Part shown: one piece after another, positions 20,923 to 28,231 of the stretch | Position numbering within the stretch: position 1 is the first letter of the stretch | Layout of the letters: the number at the start of each line of letters is the position of its first letter | Virus record (IMG/VR): IMGVR_UViG_3300043470_001261 | Coordinates: 1 to 34,196 of that record | Reading direction: 5' to 3' (one strand) | DNA from: a virus | Length of the DNA: 34,196 nucleotides | Notes under the pieces: generated by a model | What the model saw: the letters and a program-made list of their open reading frames with translations, nothing else | Databases searched by the model: none | Told to the model about the DNA's origin: nothing | Translations under genes and position numbers: made by a program

Positions 20923-21219
20923 ATGCATCGCGCAATTTACGACCAGTTCGGCGGTGTGGTGCGCTCGGTCCATGTGGACCGCTCGGAGGATCGGATGGTC
21001 TTCGCGAGCGAGCAGGATGTGGACCCGATCCTCCGCGCCAACGAGCGCGACCGAGACGTGGATCAGCGGGGGCGTGAGTTCCGCCTGGCGGCCCGCGTGC
21101 CGATCGAGGTGGTGGGCCGCGCTATGCGCGAGGGCTGGTACAACGACAAGGCGGCCTGGAAGCGCTGGATGAACGACAACGAGAACCGCGCCTTCCGCGT
21201 GTGGGAGGGCCGGGTCTGA
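20923..21219 (+). CDS. Small hypothetical head protein between capsid and adaptor
   Basis: The start is the ATG at 20923, behind GGAGG at 12 bases. Upstream codons in the same frame lie in the terminator hairpins and are unlikely. The 98-residue protein starts MHRAIYDQFGGVVRSVHVDR, continues VFASEQDVDPILRANERDRD, and ends with VPIEVVGRAMREGWYNDKAA then WKRWMNDNENRAFRVWEGRV. The last block is common in small proteins at this position in podovirus genomes. It is soluble and charged. Its exact virion role is unknown, but its place in the head operon is conserved. Confidence 0.75.
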   Translation: MHRAIYDQFGGVVRSVHVDRSEDRMVFASEQDVDPILRANERDRDVDQRGREFRLAARVPIEVVGRAMREGWYNDKAAWKRWMNDNENRAFRVWEGRV

Positions 21220-21857
21220 TGGCGCTCGCCAGCTACGCCGACCTCAAGACCAGCATCGCCGGCTGGCTGAACCGCCGGGATCTGACCGCTGTCATCCCTG
21301 ACTTCATCCGCCTGGCGGAAGACGACATCGCCAGCAAGCTGCGCGATCGGCGGATGCTGTCCCGCGTCGAGGCGACCGTTGAGGAGCAGCCGATCGCGCT
21401 GCCGACCGATTGGATCGAGGCCGCGCGTGTCGCGCCCGAAGGCGGGGCACCGCTGGAGCCGGTGACGCTGGAGCGCTTGCAGGAGCTCCGCCACGATCGC
21501 CGGCTGCCGCTGATGCTCAACGCCGAAGCGACGACCGGCGGCCCGCAGTATTTCGCCATCAACGGCACCGTCATGGAGTTCTGGCCGGTCCCGGCCAGCC
21601 CGGTGGTGCTGGAGATGACCTACTACGCCCGCGTCCCGCGCCTGACGGATGCCGCGCCGACCAACTGGCTGCTGGAGCAGGACGCCGCGGTCTACCTCTA
21701 CGGCGCCCTCGTGCAGAGCGCGCCGTATCTCAAGGACGACCAGCGCGTCGTCGTCTGGGCGGGCCTCTACAAGGACCGCATCGACACCCGCAACAACGCC
21801 AGCCGCTCGGCCGCCTTCAACGGCGGCGCGCTGAAGCGCGTGCGCCGCGGCTTCTGA
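21219..21857 (+). CDS. Head-tail adaptor protein (P22 gp4/T7 gp11-like position)
   Basis: The ATG overlaps the previous stop as TGATG. The 212-residue protein begins ASYADLKTSIAGWLNRRDLT then IPDFIRLAEDDIASKLRDRR, the helical start of adaptor proteins that dock on the portal. It continues with a beta-rich middle (IALPTDWIEAARVAPEGGAP; FAINGTVMEFWPVPAS; LEMTYYARVPRL) and a C-terminal helical part with NWLLEQDAAVYLYGALVQSA, PYLKDDQRVVVWAGLYKDRI. This combination is typical of podovirus connector/adaptor proteins. It follows the capsid genes and precedes tail genes. Confidence 0.75.
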   Translation: MALASYADLKTSIAGWLNRRDLTAVIPDFIRLAEDDIASKLRDRRMLSRVEATVEEQPIALPTDWIEAARVAPEGGAPLEPVTLERLQELRHDRRLPLMLNAEATTGGPQYFAINGTVMEFWPVPASPVVLEMTYYARVPRLTDAAPTNWLLEQDAAVYLYGALVQSAPYLKDDQRVVVWAGLYKDRIDTRNNASRSAAFNGGALKRVRRGF

Positions 21858-21867
21858 GGAGATCAAC

Positions 21868-22248
21868 ATGGCAAACCTCACCGACTACTCCGAGAACCTT
21901 CTCCTCACCTGGCTGATGACGACCAACGCCGCCACGCGGCCGACCGCTTGGTGGGTGGGTGTTGGCACGGGTCACACCGACACCGGCCTGACCGGGGAGC
22001 CGAGCGGCAACGGCTACGCGCGCCAGGCGCTGGCCTCGACTGTCACGGGCAGCACCTCCGCGAGCAACAGCGCGCTGCTCTTCGGTCCGGCGACCGCGTC
22101 CTGGGGCGCGATGGCGAGCGTCGCGATCTTCGACGCAGCAAGCGGCGGTAACGCGCTGTGGACGGGGGCGCTTCAGACGGCGCGCACGATCGACAGTGGC
22201 GACAGCCTGTCCATCGCGGCAGGCACGCTCACCGAGACGCTGGCTTAA
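21868..22248 (+). CDS. Small tail-associated structural protein
   Basis: A strong GAGGAGATC precedes the ATG. The 126-residue product is beta-rich and uncharged: NLTDYSENLLLTWLMTTNAA, RPTAWWVGVGTGHTDTGLTG, then VTGSTSASNSALLFGPATAS and ALQTARTIDSGDSLSIAAGT. Proteins with W..G.GTG..D.GL.GE and a final SGDSL.I..G.L are recurrent in tail regions next to fibre genes. It may form a fibre-base or decoration domain. The family resemblance is from pattern only. Confidence 0.65.
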   Translation: MANLTDYSENLLLTWLMTTNAATRPTAWWVGVGTGHTDTGLTGEPSGNGYARQALASTVTGSTSASNSALLFGPATASWGAMASVAIFDAASGGNALWTGALQTARTIDSGDSLSIAAGTLTETLA

Positions 22249-22263
22249 AACGAGGCGCGCGGT

Positions 22264-24057
22264 ATGACCGAGATCAAGATTAGCGATCTGCCGGCGGCGA
22301 CGCAGGCGAACGCAACCGATCAGCTTGAGACGAACCAGAGCGGCACGTCGCGCCGCCTGACCGTCGCCCAGGTCGCCGCCTACGTTTCCGGCAACCTCGC
22401 CAGCCCGGCCATCACCGGGGCCACGGTCGTCTCCGCCAACACCTCCACCGACGCCCTCCGCATCACTCAGACCGGCACCGGCAACGCTCTGGTTGTCGAG
22501 GACAGCGCGAACCCGGATGCGACGCCTTTTGTGGTCACGGCGGATGGCAACGTCGGCATCGGCACCTCGTCGCCTGCCAAGAAACTCTCGATTGACACTG
22601 GCGGCGCAGGAGACGGGGTCCAGGTTTTCGCTACCGGAGGTGGTGCAGGATCGGGGGGCAACGTCGCTGTTTTTGAGGGTATCAGCCATCGCGGAGACGG
22701 TAACCAATCATTTGGCTCTAAGTTTGCGGCGGCGTTTCGGCGCTCTGATGGGACGGCTATTGCGGCAGGCGTAAGGCTTGGCAACCTGCTTTTTGGCGGT
22801 CAGTGGGGAACTGACACCACATATCAGCCAAACAAGATCCGGTATGCCGCTTCTATCACTGGCGTTGCGGAAGGCAGCTTTACGTCCGAAACCGCCATGC
22901 CCACAGCAATTGCGTTTCGTACCGGCAGCACCGGGGAAGATGCGTACAGCATCAATACTCCCTATGGCACCGAGCGCATGCGTATCGACGCCAGCGGCAA
23001 CGTCGGCATCGGCACGTCGTCTCCGGGCTCCAAGTTTACTGTCTATACTAGCAATACTGACAGTCTCAATGGCGTTCTCGTCGCTGGCGGCGCCACGAAT
23101 AAGACCGTCATGCTTCGTCCTTCTATGGGCGCAGGCAGCAACAACAATATTGTTCAGGCCGGGGATGGCGGCATCATCTTCGATGGTGGCACGGTTGATA
23201 CCGGGGCCTTTGTCATCGCGCCTTGGGCCAACGCCACAAGCGGTATCCGCATCGTTGGATCGACAGGTAACGTCGGCATCGGTACGTCGTCGCCAGATAC
23301 AAGCCTCGGGGTTAACGGCGGTATCCGCGCTAGGGGAGGCGCGCCTGGGGCTGGAGGAATAAACAACAACGGGTATTCCTTTGGCGGCGGTGGTGGCGAC
23401 ACAGACGGGGGCATGTTTTCCTCCGCTGACGGGCAAGTGGAGTTTTACGCCAACTCTGTCGAACGCGCTCGCATTAACTCAGCCGGGAATTTTAGGATTG
23501 GGACGACCGCCTTTACGGGTGGCACCGAGAGCCGACTAGCTGTCGCGGGTACCAGCGGCGCTACTTGGTCCGAGAGGACGGTAACTCTTGAACATACCGG
23601 CGGCAATCAGCCGGGTATCGGCTTCCACGCGCCCAGTGTTGCCGCCAGTATCTTCAAGTTTTTCGGGCCGAGCAATCGCTTTGAGTGTAGGAACAACAAT
23701 GACACTGCCTTCATAGACATTGCAGCCAATTCTTGCATCAGCGTCTCGGACTACCGCCTCAAGGAAAATATCGCGCCGTTCAGTGGCGGTCTTTCTGCGG
23801 TGATGCAGCTTAACCCTGTCACCTTCAAGTGGAAGGACAAGGACCGGGCTGCTGTTGGCTTTGTCGCCCATGAGGTGCAGGCCGCAATCCCGACCGCCAT
23901 CACGGGCGTCAAGGACGAGATGCACGACGAGAAGACCCCGGCCTTCCAGGGCATCGATCCGTTGCAAATTGTCGCCGTGCTGACCAAGGCCGTTCAAGAA
24001 CTTACCGCGAAACTGGAAGCCGCGGAGGCCCGCATCGCAACTCTGGAGAACCGCTAA
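22264..24057 (+). CDS. Tail fibre with C-terminal S74 intramolecular chaperone
   Basis: The 597-residue protein starts with a short anchor MTEIKISDLPAATQANATDQ familiar from fibre attachment regions, then a beta-structured shaft with the motif GNVGIGTSSP three times (near 95, 245 and 337). The C-terminus carries the peptidase S74 chaperone: the cleavage dyad SDYRLKENI starts at residue 495, followed by LNPVTFKWK, VGFVAHEVQ and a terminal coiled coil TKAVQELTAKLEAAEARIAT. In this family the chaperone drives trimer folding and cuts itself off before the Ser. The middle of the gene has clearly lower GC and relaxed third positions compared with its neighbours, suggesting acquisition by transfer. 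It is the likely receptor-binding fibre. Confidence 0.9.
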   Translation: MTEIKISDLPAATQANATDQLETNQSGTSRRLTVAQVAAYVSGNLASPAITGATVVSANTSTDALRITQTGTGNALVVEDSANPDATPFVVTADGNVGIGTSSPAKKLSIDTGGAGDGVQVFATGGGAGSGGNVAVFEGISHRGDGNQSFGSKFAAAFRRSDGTAIAAGVRLGNLLFGGQWGTDTTYQPNKIRYAASITGVAEGSFTSETAMPTAIAFRTGSTGEDAYSINTPYGTERMRIDASGNVGIGTSSPGSKFTVYTSNTDSLNGVLVAGGATNKTVMLRPSMGAGSNNNIVQAGDGGIIFDGGTVDTGAFVIAPWANATSGIRIVGSTGNVGIGTSSPDTSLGVNGGIRARGGAPGAGGINNNGYSFGGGGGDTDGGMFSSADGQVEFYANSVERARINSAGNFRIGTTAFTGGTESRLAVAGTSGATWSERTVTLEHTGGNQPGIGFHAPSVAASIFKFFGPSNRFECRNNNDTAFIDIAANSCISVSDYRLKENIAPFSGGLSAVMQLNPVTFKWKDKDRAAVGFVAHEVQAAIPTAITGVKDEMHDEKTPAFQGIDPLQIVAVLTKAVQELTAKLEAAEARIATLENR

Positions 24058-24392
24058 TGCCTACCCACACTTGGATCATTGAGCAGCTTGACTGCTATCC
24101 CGAGCGAGACGGCCACACCGATGTGGTCTTCACGGCCCACTGGCGCCTCAATGGCACAGACGGCGCAAACGCCGCGACCGTGTATGGCAGCGTCGGCCTG
24201 ACGTATGACGCGGACCAGCCCTTCACGCCCTATGCCGAACTGACGCAGACCCAGGTGATCGCCTGGGTGCAGGCGGCTCTTGGCTCCGAGCAGGCGCAGA
24301 CGCTGACGGACAATGTGGCCGCGCAGCTTGCCGCGCTTGCCAACCCGCCGGTCGTCGTGCCTCCGCTGCCGTGGGCCGGGGCCGCGCAGTAA
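24057..24392 (+). CDS. Small fibre-associated protein (DUF7936-like)
   Basis: The ATG at 24057 overlaps the last base of the fibre stop. The 111-residue product runs MPTHTWIIEQLDCYPERDGH, DVVFTAHWRLNGTDGANAAT, VYGSVGLTYDADQPFTPYAE, LTQTQVIAWVQAALGSEQAQ, then a helix and Pro-rich end VVVPPLPWAGA. The order TW.I..L......D.V..AHWR, YG..GL, L....VI.WV...L matches a small protein family often encoded directly after phage tail fibres. It may act as a fibre assembly chaperone or minor tail protein; that role is inferred. Confidence 0.7.
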   Translation: MPTHTWIIEQLDCYPERDGHTDVVFTAHWRLNGTDGANAATVYGSVGLTYDADQPFTPYAELTQTQVIAWVQAALGSEQAQTLTDNVAAQLAALANPPVVVPPLPWAGAAQ

Positions 24393-25142
24393 GTGAACGG
24401 CTACCGCGTCACAGAGAGCGGCGTTCGCCGCGCGACCGAAGCCGGTGATGACCGCATCACCGAGCGTTTTGAGGTCGCGCGTGCTGCTCTCTCTGGCGCG
24501 GGAACCTTGATCGCCGCCGCGGGTCGCGTTAGGCCTGGTCCGGCGGCAATGGCGGGCGCGTCCACTCTCGCCGCGGCGACCACACGAGCCCGCCCCGCGG
24601 TGTCTACGTTGGTGGGCGCCGGCACCTTCACCCCGGCCGCCGAGCGCCGCCGCAACGCGTCGGCCGCGCTTGGTGGTTCCGGCGCTTTGGGCGCCAGCGC
24701 AAGCCGCACGCGCCGCGCTGTTTCTGCGCTCAACGGAGCCGGCGCCCTCGTCGGCGCGGCTATCCTGACGCGCGTTACGTCCGCCTCGCTTGCCGGAACC
24801 GGGTCGCTTTCTGCAAGCGCGCTCCGCCGTCGCGGGGTTATCGGCGCACTGACCGGCTCCGGTATCGCTGTTGCGCCGATCGCCCGCACGCGATCCGTTC
24901 GGCCCGCCCTTCTCGCATCCGGCGGCTTGGCTTGCAGCACGCGCCGCACCGCCGGGTGGCGTAGCGATGACGATCAGCCCGTGGGCACAATCTGGTTCGA
25001 CTATGACGGCTTCCGAGTAACGCAAGCAGGCCGCTACCGAACCACAGAAGATGGCGCGCGGCGTATCACCGAACAGTCGATCATCACGATCTGGACACCC
25101 TCCACACCCGCCCAGGCCCCCGCCTGGTCGAGCGCAGGATAG
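24393..25142 (+). CDS. Tandem-repeat structural protein with matching end motifs
   Basis: A GTG start at 24393 follows the previous TAA directly. The 249 residues have three parts. The N-terminus NGYRVTESGVRRATEAGDDR ITE is mirrored near the C-terminus by GFRVTQAGRYRTTEDGARRI TE. Between residues about 30 and 192 lie eight degenerate repeats of about 21 residues of the form AL.G.G.L.A.A.R.R (for example AALSGAGTLIAAAGRVR; SALNGAGALVGAAILTRV; GALTGSGIAVAPIARTR). Such regular small-residue repeats suggest an elongated, fibrous fold. It lies between two fibre genes and is probably a tail-fibre component. I know no named family for it. Confidence 0.6.
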   Translation: MNGYRVTESGVRRATEAGDDRITERFEVARAALSGAGTLIAAAGRVRPGPAAMAGASTLAAATTRARPAVSTLVGAGTFTPAAERRRNASAALGGSGALGASASRTRRAVSALNGAGALVGAAILTRVTSASLAGTGSLSASALRRRGVIGALTGSGIAVAPIARTRSVRPALLASGGLACSTRRTAGWRSDDDQPVGTIWFDYDGFRVTQAGRYRTTEDGARRITEQSIITIWTPSTPAQAPAWSSAG

Positions 25143-25148
25143 GCCGCC

Positions 25149-25889
25149 ATGCCCGATACATTCACCCCTACGCTCAACCTGACGAAGGTCGAGGTTAACG
25201 GCTCCTCCTCGACTTGGGGCCAGAAGCTCAACGCGAACAGCGACAAGACCGACACCTTCGCGACAACGACGAACGCGACACTGACCAGCCTGGACGCGCG
25301 GCTCGATGTCGTGGAGCCGCAGATCGCCGCGATGGCTGGCTTCACGGTGCCCCAGGGCGGCATCATCATTTGGTCGGGCTCCGTCGCGAGCGTTCCAGCC
25401 GGCTGGGCGCTCTGCAACGGCTCCAATGGCACGCCTGATCTCCGCGACCGCTTCGTCGTCGGCGCGGGCGGCACGCGCGCCCCCGGCACCACGGGCGGCG
25501 CCGCGAGCGGGACGACCAGCAGCGCGGGCGCGCACAGCCATAGCGGCAGCACGGGTGGGACGGCGCTCACCACCGCGCAGATGCCGAGCCACACGCACAC
25601 CGGGACCACCTCGACTGCCGGGGCGCACAGCCACACCACGGGAATCCCGTCTGGAGCCCGAGGCGCGGAGTTCGTCGACGGCGGCAACATCCCGATCGGG
25701 GTTGATGCCCAGGCCGCCACCTCGACGTATTCCTCCTCCACGGCGGGCGCCCACAACCACACCTTCACGACCGATGCGACCGGCGGCGTTCAGGTCCACA
25801 ACCACACGATCGGCAGCGACGGCGCGCACACGCACACGGTGGATACGCTGCCGCCGTTCCTCGCGCTCGCGTACATCATGAAGCTCTGA
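25149..25889 (+). CDS. Tail fibre with collar domain and His-rich tip
   Basis: The 246-residue protein begins PDTFTPTLNLTKVEVNGSSS TWGQKLNANSD, a common anchor of short tail fibres. A short coiled coil follows (TLTSLDARLDVVEPQIAAMA), then the phage tail collar domain GWALCNGSNGTPDLRDRFVV GAG. The C-terminal part contains six HxH motifs (HSH, HTH, HSH, HNH, HNH, HTH) separated by Gly/Ala/Thr, and ends LPPFLALAYIMKL. In T4-type short fibres such HxH pairs bind metal ions at the trimer axis; the same is likely here. It lies in the fibre cassette before a small membrane-protein gene. Confidence 0.82.
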   Translation: MPDTFTPTLNLTKVEVNGSSSTWGQKLNANSDKTDTFATTTNATLTSLDARLDVVEPQIAAMAGFTVPQGGIIIWSGSVASVPAGWALCNGSNGTPDLRDRFVVGAGGTRAPGTTGGAASGTTSSAGAHSHSGSTGGTALTTAQMPSHTHTGTTSTAGAHSHTTGIPSGARGAEFVDGGNIPIGVDAQAATSTYSSSTAGAHNHTFTTDATGGVQVHNHTIGSDGAHTHTVDTLPPFLALAYIMKL

Positions 25890-25898
25890 GGGGTGACG

Positions 25899-26156
25899 AT
25901 GATCGAGATCACCCCGCAACTGCTCTGGAGCCTGGTGAGCGTCGTGCTGATCGCGCCGCTCGCGTGGTTCCTCAAGGGCTCCATCGACCGCGTCAACGGC
26001 ATCGAGATCGTCCTCCGCAAGACGCGCGAAGAGATCCTGCGCGACTACGTCACAAAGGCCGAGATCGCGAAGGACACGAACCGGCTGCTCGACCGCTTCG
26101 ATCGGCTTGAGCGCAAGATCGACAACCTCATCACAAGCCGGTCGGGCGCGGACTGA
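25899..26156 (+). CDS. Small membrane protein with coiled coil
   Basis: The ATG at 25899 follows GAGGGG by seven bases. The 85 residues contain one N-terminal transmembrane helix (LLWSLVSVVLIAPLAWFL, about residues 7-24), then a soluble charged helix RKTREEILRDYVTKAEIAKD and RLLDRFDRLERKIDNLITSR that should form a coiled coil. Size and layout resemble small phage membrane proteins sometimes called holin-like or hemolysin-XhlA-like, though the membrane segment is at the opposite end from XhlA. It sits in the tail cassette, so a role in entry or tail anchoring is also possible. Function unresolved. Confidence 0.65.
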   Translation: MIEITPQLLWSLVSVVLIAPLAWFLKGSIDRVNGIEIVLRKTREEILRDYVTKAEIAKDTNRLLDRFDRLERKIDNLITSRSGAD

Positions 26157-27673
26157 TGCTCGCGCCCCTCTCCATTCCCCCCGGCGTCGTTCGCGGCAGC
26201 ACCCCGGCGCAATCGCGTGGCCGGTATTGGGACGCCAACCTCGTCCGCTGGCGCTCCGGCGTGCTCCAGCCGGTCGGCGGCTGGGACCGCATGACCGCCA
26301 CGCCGCTGACCGGCGCCCCGCGCTCCCTGCTCTGGTGGCGCGACTTGGCCGACATCCGCCGCTTGGCGATCGGGGCGGATGACGGGCTGTTCGTGTTGGA
26401 GGGTGACACCATCACGAACCGCAGCCCCACGGGCTTCGTGCCGCCTGGCGCGTACAACCCGGCGAGCGGCGGCTTCGGCATCGGTGCGTTCGGGACCGGC
26501 ACCTTCGGGTCGCCCCGGCCCGGCGGCGACGCCCGGATCTTCACGCGCCCGACCGTCTACAGCCTCGACAACTTCGGCCAGACGCTGCTGTCGATGGCGA
26601 GCAGCGACGGCCGGCTGCTGGAGCTCGTCCCCTCCGGCGGTGCTCTCCCGGCGACCGCGACCGCCGTCTCGACTGCGCCGATCTCCAACCGCGCCATGCT
26701 CGTGACCGAAGAGCGCCATGTGATGATCTTCGGGGCCGCGGGCGTGCCGTACCGCGTCGCCTGGTCCGACCGCGAGAACTACAACGACTGGAACTTCGCG
26801 AGCACGACGAACGCCGCGGGCTTCTTCGATCTGCCGATCAGCGGCTGGATCGTGAACGCGGTGCGCGTGCGCGGCGGCATCCTGATCTGGACCGACAGCG
26901 ACGCCTGGTTCGCGCGCTATGTCGGCCAGCCTTTCATCTACTCGTTCGAACGGGTGGGTGAGGCCTGCGGGCTCTACTCGCCGACCTCCTTCGCGTCCTC
27001 TCTCGGCTTCGCGGTCTGGATGGGCCGCGAGAACTTCTTCGCCTTCGACAACGGGGTGATCCGGCCGCTCGCCTGCGATGTCGGCGACTTCGTCTTCAGC
27101 GGCATCGATCCGGTCTATGGCGTCGCCCGGTCCTTCGGGATGGCGAACGGCGTGTTCCCGGAGTTCTGGTTCTATTACCCGAGCCAGGGTTCGACGGAGA
27201 ATGACCGCTACGCCTGCGTCTCCCTGGAGGAGCGCTGGTGGAGCATCGGGGCCCTGCCGCGCACGGCCGGCGTCGCCAGCGGCGTCTATCCGTACCCCGT
27301 CGCGGCCGGTGCCGACCGGCACCTGTACCAGCATGAGACGGGCTGGACGGACGCCGGCCTGCCGCGCACCGGCCAGGTGTACGCCGAGACGGGCGCGATC
27401 GACGTGCCGCGTGGCGGCGCGACGACCGTGGACGTGCTCGGCGCGCAGATGGACAGCGGGGCCGGCTACGCATCCACCCAGGTGCGCGCCTACAGCCGCT
27501 TCACTGCGGATGGGCAGGAATACACCGAGGGGCCGTTCGCGCCCCGCGACGATGGCTGGATGGACATGCGCTTCAGCGCCCGCGACTTCCGGCTCCGCAT
27601 CGAGGCAACGCAGGACCGGGACTGGAGCATCGGCGAGATGCGTCTCGACCTGGCACGAGGAGGTCAGCGGTGA
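26156..27673 (+). CDS. Tail protein, P22 gp10-like (packaged DNA stabilisation/tail nozzle)
   Basis: The ATG overlaps the previous stop (TGATG). The 505-residue protein is beta-rich throughout: SIPPGVVRGSTPAQSRGRYW, NLVRWRSGVLQPVGGWDRMT, and later propeller-like blocks such as GILIWTDSDAWFARYVGQPF, SSLGFAVWMGRENFFAFDNG and CVSLEERWWSIGALPRTAGV. The opening PPG..R..T..Q..GR..D...VR...G..Q..GGW, with the repeated WT/W.G motifs, is the pattern of P22 gp10-like tail hub proteins, whose usual length is near 470 residues. It would close the short tail below the adaptor and retain packaged DNA. Its presence supports a podovirus morphology. Confidence 0.75.
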   Translation: MLAPLSIPPGVVRGSTPAQSRGRYWDANLVRWRSGVLQPVGGWDRMTATPLTGAPRSLLWWRDLADIRRLAIGADDGLFVLEGDTITNRSPTGFVPPGAYNPASGGFGIGAFGTGTFGSPRPGGDARIFTRPTVYSLDNFGQTLLSMASSDGRLLELVPSGGALPATATAVSTAPISNRAMLVTEERHVMIFGAAGVPYRVAWSDRENYNDWNFASTTNAAGFFDLPISGWIVNAVRVRGGILIWTDSDAWFARYVGQPFIYSFERVGEACGLYSPTSFASSLGFAVWMGRENFFAFDNGVIRPLACDVGDFVFSGIDPVYGVARSFGMANGVFPEFWFYYPSQGSTENDRYACVSLEERWWSIGALPRTAGVASGVYPYPVAAGADRHLYQHETGWTDAGLPRTGQVYAETGAIDVPRGGATTVDVLGAQMDSGAGYASTQVRAYSRFTADGQEYTEGPFAPRDDGWMDMRFSARDFRLRIEATQDRDWSIGEMRLDLARGGQR

Positions 27674-27870
27674 GGGTTCAGATCCCCGACGCGGGGGACA
27701 AGTTCGAAGCCTCGCGCATGCGGCAGATGGTCGAGGCAATCCGCCGCGCCTTCGCGCCGGCGGTGTCGAGCACAGAGGCCGCCCCGGCGATCCTGCTCCA
27801 GGCCCCGGATGGGTCGGTCTGGCGCGTCACGGTGAACAGCCTGGGCGTGTTGTCGGTGGCCGCGGCGTGA
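27670..27870 (+). CDS. Small hypothetical tail-region protein
   Basis: The GTG overlaps the preceding stop and follows GAGGAGG. The 66 residues divide into a helical first half (VQIPDAGDKFEASRMRQMVE, AIRRAFAPAVSS) and a beta-rich second half (AILLQAPDGSVWRVTVNSLG, VLSVAAA). Tiny proteins with a DG..W.v.v...G.l..... ending are common just after tail genes and before ejection proteins. The function is unknown, but coupling to both neighbours argues that it is real. Confidence 0.65.
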   Translation: MRVQIPDAGDKFEASRMRQMVEAIRRAFAPAVSSTEAAPAILLQAPDGSVWRVTVNSLGVLSVAAA

Positions 27871-28229
27871 TCGTGACCCGCGAGGATCAGATCATGGAGC
27901 GCTTGCAGCGGGCGCTTGATCGCGGCGGCAACACCCACACGGTGGCCGATGTGATCGGTGCCGCGCGCCGCGGCGACGCGCAGATCTGGGAGCACGGCGA
28001 CGGGCTCGTCGCCACCGAGCTCGTGCGCTACCCGCAGCGCATGGCGCTCCGGTACTGGCTGGCGGCTGGACGGCTGGGCGATCTGCTCGACCTGGCGCCT
28101 CGCCTGGAAGATTGGGCGCGCGGACACGGCGCGACGCGGGTCGAGGCGGTCGGCCGCCGCGGTTGGACGAAATACACAGGCGCGCTTGGCTACCAGCCGG
28201 CCGGTGTCCTGTTCACGAAGGAGATCTGA
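27867..28229 (+). CDS. GNAT-fold small protein, T7 gp13-like
   Basis: The GTG overlaps the previous stop (GTGA); the long frame upstream lies inside the tail gene. The 120 residues follow the shape of small GNAT-like phage proteins: a helical start (EDQIMERLQRALDRGGNTHT), a strand pair IWEHGDGLVATELVRYPQRM, a central ALRYWLAAGRLGDLLDLAPR with a helix LEDWARGHGATRVEAVGRRG, and the end TKYTGALGYQPAGVLFTKEI. The full acetyl-CoA loop is not evident. In T7 the comparable gp13 is required for infectious particles and lies immediately before the internal virion proteins, as here. An acetyltransferase activity should not be assumed. Confidence 0.65.
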   Translation: MIVTREDQIMERLQRALDRGGNTHTVADVIGAARRGDAQIWEHGDGLVATELVRYPQRMALRYWLAAGRLGDLLDLAPRLEDWARGHGATRVEAVGRRGWTKYTGALGYQPAGVLFTKEI

Positions 28230-28231
28230 CG

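Noticed and set aside
24054-25919. Minus-strand frame of 621 codons opposite the fibre cassette
   Set aside because: It spans several well-supported plus-strand genes and their junctions, and its composition is dominated by Arg, Gly and Ala.
25899-26156. Naming the small membrane protein as the holin
   Set aside because: One membrane helix plus coiled coil is suggestive, but it lies 16 kb from the lysis genes within the tail cassette; left as an unresolved membrane protein.
27078-27866. Upstream extension of the GNAT-like gene
   Set aside because: This part of the frame lies inside the gp10-like tail gene and the next small gene in another frame; the GTG at 27867, overlapping the preceding stop, is the natural start.
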